DNA from: Desulfuromonadales bacterium
Lineage (GTDB): Bacteria > Desulfobacterota > Desulfuromonadia > Geobacterales > Pseudopelobacteraceae
Direction: 5' to 3'
DNA length: 64,000 bases
Assembly: GCA_013377095.1 (NCBI GenBank)
Contig: JACAAY010000012.1
Location: forward strand, 1-64,000
Part shown: positions 61,087 through 64,000 of the stretch, one piece after another
How positions within the stretch are numbered: the stretch's first letter is position 1
Layout of the letters: every line of letters starts with the position of its first letter
Notes under the pieces: model-generated
Databases searched by the model: none
What the model saw: only the letters and a program-made list of their open reading frames with translations
Told to the model about the DNA's origin: nothing
Position numbers and translations under genes: made by a program

Positions 61087-62472
61087 TTAATCGAGAGAAA
61101 CAACAAACCCAATAATAGCCTTGGAGCCTATGCTGCGGTATACCAACAGATCGGCATGCTGACCTACACGGGAGCGCTGGACAAGATATCCCCGTTTCTG
61201 CTGGTGTGAGCCCGGTGAAACAGTGCTACTTCCGGTCACCTCGTTTAAGGCCGTTTTCAAAAACTCTTCGGTGATCGCCTGTCCCGGTGCGGCAACAACC
61301 TGGAGCGCCTTGATCCTATCACTCTGTCGGAAAATGCGAACATCACGTTGTGCGTCAACATAGCGCTCCCACCCCGGTTTACGGGTTGAGTAAGTCCTGT
61401 CACGGCTGTTCACTGAAACAAAAGATGGTAACGGAGGCAACGAGACCGCAGCAGACTTGGATACACTGGACATCACTCTCTGGGGAGCCGGAGGCACATG
61501 AGGCTGAGCAGATGCGGCAACCTTGCCCGTCTGCCCGGGTTTTGGCTCGGCTGGTTTTGTTGATGGCATCACGACGTGATAGAGAGACCGCAATCGAGGC
61601 TGGTCCCTGAATAGGTATGCTCCCCCAGCAATCACACCCAGCACAACAACTGCAATCACCAGGGCAGACTTCCTGGAACGGGTACGACAGTTCTCGTCAA
61701 ACGTGCGCAGAATATCCTCGGGAATCATTTCCGCATTGACCGTTGCCGAACCCGATATCGTAAAATCCTTAACGGATGGCGTTGGCTGCGCCCCCACCGC
61801 CGGCTTGGGAACTTGAACGGTTTTGACTGGCTCCGGCGGCAACTCAGTCTTGGCGCCGGAAACCGGGACAGGTAGAGCATCTACAGGAGGGGACACACGC
61901 TTGGGAACCACCTGTTTTCCGCGAACGTCCTCCCCTGTTTCACCACCAGGTGCGGAAGCAAAGAAGTCTGGTTCCTCCGGCGGCTCTCCAGATTGGGCTG
62001 ACTCTATGACGGGTACTGGCGCTTCCCGCTCCTTCTGAACGGTGCGCACCGGTGACTGGGCCGCAGGTATCGATGGCGGACGGTCAATGGCAACTTTTTC
62101 CCACTCAACTCCACAAATTTGTTTCAGGGCGGACAGTATTTCGGCGACCAGGGTTCTACCGGGTTGATTCAGGTCAATGACATGTTCAAACAGTCCCGGT
62201 ATGGGCTTAATCTTGGTGTTTCCCTCGTGGAGCAGGACAAATTTCGGCGCACCATTGCCCAGCAGCAGTTGAATATGCCGCGCAACACTCTCACCGGTAA
62301 CACCGGAAATCTGTTCCTGAATAATGACCGTTGCCGGTCGTTTTTCAAAAACATCCTTCAAGCCATGATCGAAGTCCGACACAACATCAATCTTGGCCTT
62401 GATCAGCGGCTGCATGATCTCCTGGATCGGCTGTATTTTGGGACTATTTGAAATAAAAAGAAGGTTTAGCAT
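61087..62472 (-). CDS. Uncharacterised membrane protein with degenerate receiver-like N-terminus
   Basis: A 461-residue protein in four parts. Residues 1-125 resemble a response-regulator receiver fold without the acidic pocket (LLFISNSPKIQ at the start and ATVIIQEQISGVTG where the phospho-aspartate would be). A Pro/Glu/Val-rich linker (125-235) follows, then one transmembrane helix (about 264-287) and a further proline-rich stretch. The C-terminal periplasmic domain of about 95 residues begins near KPGWERYVDAQRDVRIF. The topology (cytoplasmic pseudo-receiver, periplasmic C-domain) resembles bitopic assembly proteins. The start at 62472 follows AAAGGG, with a consensus-like promoter upstream. 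Function unknown; linkage to the ATPase suggests a secretion or pilus role. Confidence 0.72.
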   Translation of the reverse strand: MLNLLFISNSPKIQPIQEIMQPLIKAKIDVVSDFDHGLKDVFEKRPATVIIQEQISGVTGESVARHIQLLLGNGAPKFVLLHEGNTKIKPIPGLFEHVIDLNQPGRTLVAEILSALKQICGVEWEKVAIDRPPSIPAAQSPVRTVQKEREAPVPVIESAQSGEPPEEPDFFASAPGGETGEDVRGKQVVPKRVSPPVDALPVPVSGAKTELPPEPVKTVQVPKPAVGAQPTPSVKDFTISGSATVNAEMIPEDILRTFDENCRTRSRKSALVIAVVVLGVIAGGAYLFRDQPRLRSLYHVVMPSTKPAEPKPGQTGKVAASAQPHVPPAPQRVMSSVSKSAAVSLPPLPSFVSVNSRDRTYSTRKPGWERYVDAQRDVRIFRQSDRIKALQVVAAPGQAITEEFLKTALNEVTGSSTVSPGSHQQKRGYLVQRSRVGQHADLLVYRSIGSKAIIGFVVSLD

Positions 62473-62501
62473 GGCAACCCTTTGAAAATTATTCACGAAA
62501 T

Positions 62502-62530
62502 TACTTACATATGTTGCAGTGTGTTGTCAA
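62502..62530 (-). promoter_or_regulatory. Sigma-70 promoter before the receiver-like membrane protein gene
   Basis: Minus strand TTGACA (62525-62530), 17 bases, TAAGTA (62502-62507), with an additional TATG just before the -10 box. The -35 is a perfect match and the start codon is 30 bases downstream. It would drive the two uncharacterised genes at 59645-62472. Confidence 0.6.
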
Positions 62531-62566
62531 CCCACAAACAACTATTATGCAGATTATTCTCATTGG

Positions 62567-64000
62567 TCAGGATTCAAAAGCCCGGCTCACAAGAACGCGT
62601 TGTTCCTGAACATGGATATGGTGGGAACCGGTGGCCGGGCAACAGTCCTCCGGGCGGCCGATGAAGCGTACAGCCCCACACAGATCCATCAACCTCCGTC
62701 CGAGATACGGCCAAGCCCCCATGTTCTCCGGCTCCTCTTGAATCCAGACGCGTTCGGCATCTGCCGGAAACGGGGCCAGGGCCTGCTTCAGCAGGTCTCC
62801 GCGCAGAGGATACAGCTGCTCGATCCTGACAATGGCCGTATCGTCCCGTCCTCGTTTTTCTCGCTCCTCGAGCAGTTCGTAATACAGTTTCCCGCTGCAG
62901 AGCAACACGCGCGTAACCCGGCGTGACTCAGCGGCATCAACCAAAATCTCGTGGAAACCGCCGGTGGTCAGGTCGCCAAGAGATGATACACAGCGGGGGT
63001 GCCCCAGCAGACTCTTGGGGGTAAAGACAATCAGCGGCTTGCGGAACGACTGCAGCATGTGCCGACGCAGGAGATGAAATATCTGGGATGGGGTTGACGG
63101 GCACACCACAACCATATTCTCATTGGCGCACAATTGCAGGTAGCGCTCGATGCGGCCACTGGAGTGCTCGGCGCCCTGCCCTTCAAAACCGTGGGGCAGC
63201 AGCATGACCAGGGCGCTGGCCCGGTTCCACTTGGTCTCACCACTGGAAACAAACTGATCGATAATCACCTGCGCTCCATTGGCAAAATCTCCGAACTGTG
63301 CTTCCCAGATAGTCAGGCCATGGGGAGTTTCCAGGGAATAGCCATACTCGAATCCCAGCACACCCAGTTCCGACAAGAGACTGTCCCATGCCTGGAACGT
63401 CGCCGTTCCGGTGGCCAGGCCGGCAAGCGGTGTCAGGGTTGCATCGGTCGTACTGTCGTGCAGAACGCAGTGGCGATGATTAAAGGTTCCCCGTCGGCAG
63501 TCCTGTCCCGAGAGACGCACAGACACGCCTTCGTTCAACAGTGAGGCATATGCCAGGGTTTCGGCGTTGCCCCAATCGATCCCGTTGCCCCTCTCGACCG
63601 CCTCTCGGCGCCGCTGGATCAGGGCGCCAATCTTGGCGTGCGGGGTAAAACCGGGCGGCAGCTCCGTAACACGACGCGCCAGCATGGCCAGTTCTTCACC
63701 CGGCAGTGCTGTTTCAACGGCATCTGTCGTAAAAGCACGGGAGATGGCACTCCAGGCATCCTTAAAGCCGATCGTTCTGGGCTGGGGTTGGTTGTCAAAG
63801 GAGAATTCAAGACCGTTAACGATCTTTTGTTCAAGCTCCGCCAGGCGGTCCGGGGAAATTCCTTCAGCGGCCAAACGATCAGCATAGATGCGATTAAGCG
63901 ACGGCCGCGCGGAGATTTGCCGGTACATCAGCGGTTGGGTAAAAGCGGGTTCATCGCCCTCGTTATGACCATGGCGACGGTAGCAGATCAATTCCACGAC
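62567..64000 (-). CDS. sucA: 2-oxoglutarate dehydrogenase E1 component, C-terminal part (cut by the window edge)
   Basis: The reading frame is open to position 64000, so only the last 478 residues or so are present; the N-terminal part lies beyond the window. Visible is ICYRRHGHNEGDEPAFTQPL, typical of E1 of the 2-oxoglutarate dehydrogenase complex. The transketolase pyrimidine-binding domain follows (IWEAQFGDFANGAQVIIDQF, HGFEGQGAEHSSGRIERYL) and then the C-terminal WIQEEPENMGAWPYL motif. It decarboxylates 2-oxoglutarate with thiamine diphosphate. Its E3 partner may be the lpdA product at the left of the window. No terminator is seen in the 36 bases before the next promoter. Confidence 0.95.
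   Translation of the reverse strand, partial: VVELICYRRHGHNEGDEPAFTQPLMYRQISARPSLNRIYADRLAAEGISPDRLAELEQKIVNGLEFSFDNQPQPRTIGFKDAWSAISRAFTTDAVETALPGEELAMLARRVTELPPGFTPHAKIGALIQRRREAVERGNGIDWGNAETLAYASLLNEGVSVRLSGQDCRRGTFNHRHCVLHDSTTDATLTPLAGLATGTATFQAWDSLLSELGVLGFEYGYSLETPHGLTIWEAQFGDFANGAQVIIDQFVSSGETKWNRASALVMLLPHGFEGQGAEHSSGRIERYLQLCANENMVVVCPSTPSQIFHLLRRHMLQSFRKPLIVFTPKSLLGHPRCVSSLGDLTTGGFHEILVDAAESRRVTRVLLCSGKLYYELLEEREKRGRDDTAIVRIEQLYPLRGDLLKQALAPFPADAERVWIQEEPENMGAWPYLGRRLMDLCGAVRFIGRPEDCCPATGSHHIHVQEQRVLVSRAFES

Overview
The window reads as a chromosomal core segment of a Gram-negative, Geobacter-like member of the Desulfuromonadales (inference). The basis is gene content and order: a pilMNOPQ operon and a pilY1/minor-pilin operon next to each other, a GEMM-I riboswitch of the type reported from Geobacter, lipopolysaccharide export and Kdo genes followed by rpoN-hpf-hprK-rapZ and a PTS without a sugar permease, and a thiol isomerase carrying a c-type heme motif. 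I see no insertion sequence, phage, CRISPR array, tRNA or rRNA. Almost everything is on the minus strand. The exception is one plus-strand block at 8.6-14.6 kb.

Layout, left to right. 0-5 kb: an lpdA, aconitase, pyk operon (minus). 5.1-8.5 kb: a TPR lipoprotein and a solute-binding lipoprotein, translationally coupled and without transporter partners. 8.6-14.6 kb (plus): an APH-like/AAA kinase, a small membrane protein, a fusion of an SLC5 transporter, STAC, GAF and SpoIIE phosphatase domains, a STAS anti-anti-sigma factor and a HATPase anti-sigma-type kinase. This looks like a complete partner-switching pathway driven by a transporter-like sensor. 14.8-21.6 kb: a GEMM-I riboswitch with an overlapping terminator, then a small HTH gene, pilM, pilN, pilO, pilP, pilQ and an unknown lipoprotein. 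21.8-32.7 kb: a near-consensus sigma-54 promoter, then a heme-motif thiol isomerase, a small exported protein, a giant pilY1 and the minor pilins (FimT/GspH type, pilV, pilW, pilX). 32.8-38.6 kb: ptsH, ptsI, pilD, a sensor kinase and a sigma-54-dependent regulator. 38.7-47.4 kb: kdsD, kdsC, lptC, lptA, lptB, rpoN, hpf, hprK, rapZ, an EIIA-Man protein and an exported deacetylase. 47.5-57.6 kb: rimP, nusA, ylxR/L7Ae, infB, rbfA, nrnA, truB, rpsO and pnp, the translation and RNA block. 57.6-62.5 kb: a PilB/GspE-type ATPase preceded by two uncharacterised exported or membrane-anchored proteins. 62.6 kb to the edge: the 3' part of sucA (2-oxoglutarate dehydrogenase E1).

The unifying theme is type IV pilus assembly under several regulators. 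The alignment platform and secretin sit behind a riboswitch whose key base (A at the Vc2 position 20 equivalent) predicts recognition of 3',3'-cGAMP rather than c-di-GMP. The adhesin/minor-pilin operon sits behind a sigma-54 promoter, with a sigma-54 activator/kinase pair, the prepilin peptidase and rpoN itself encoded nearby. The second candidate for a little-described system is the SLC5-STAC-GAF-SpoIIE / STAS / HATPase module. Function calls rest on recognition of motifs in the translated sequence. No database search or folding program was run.
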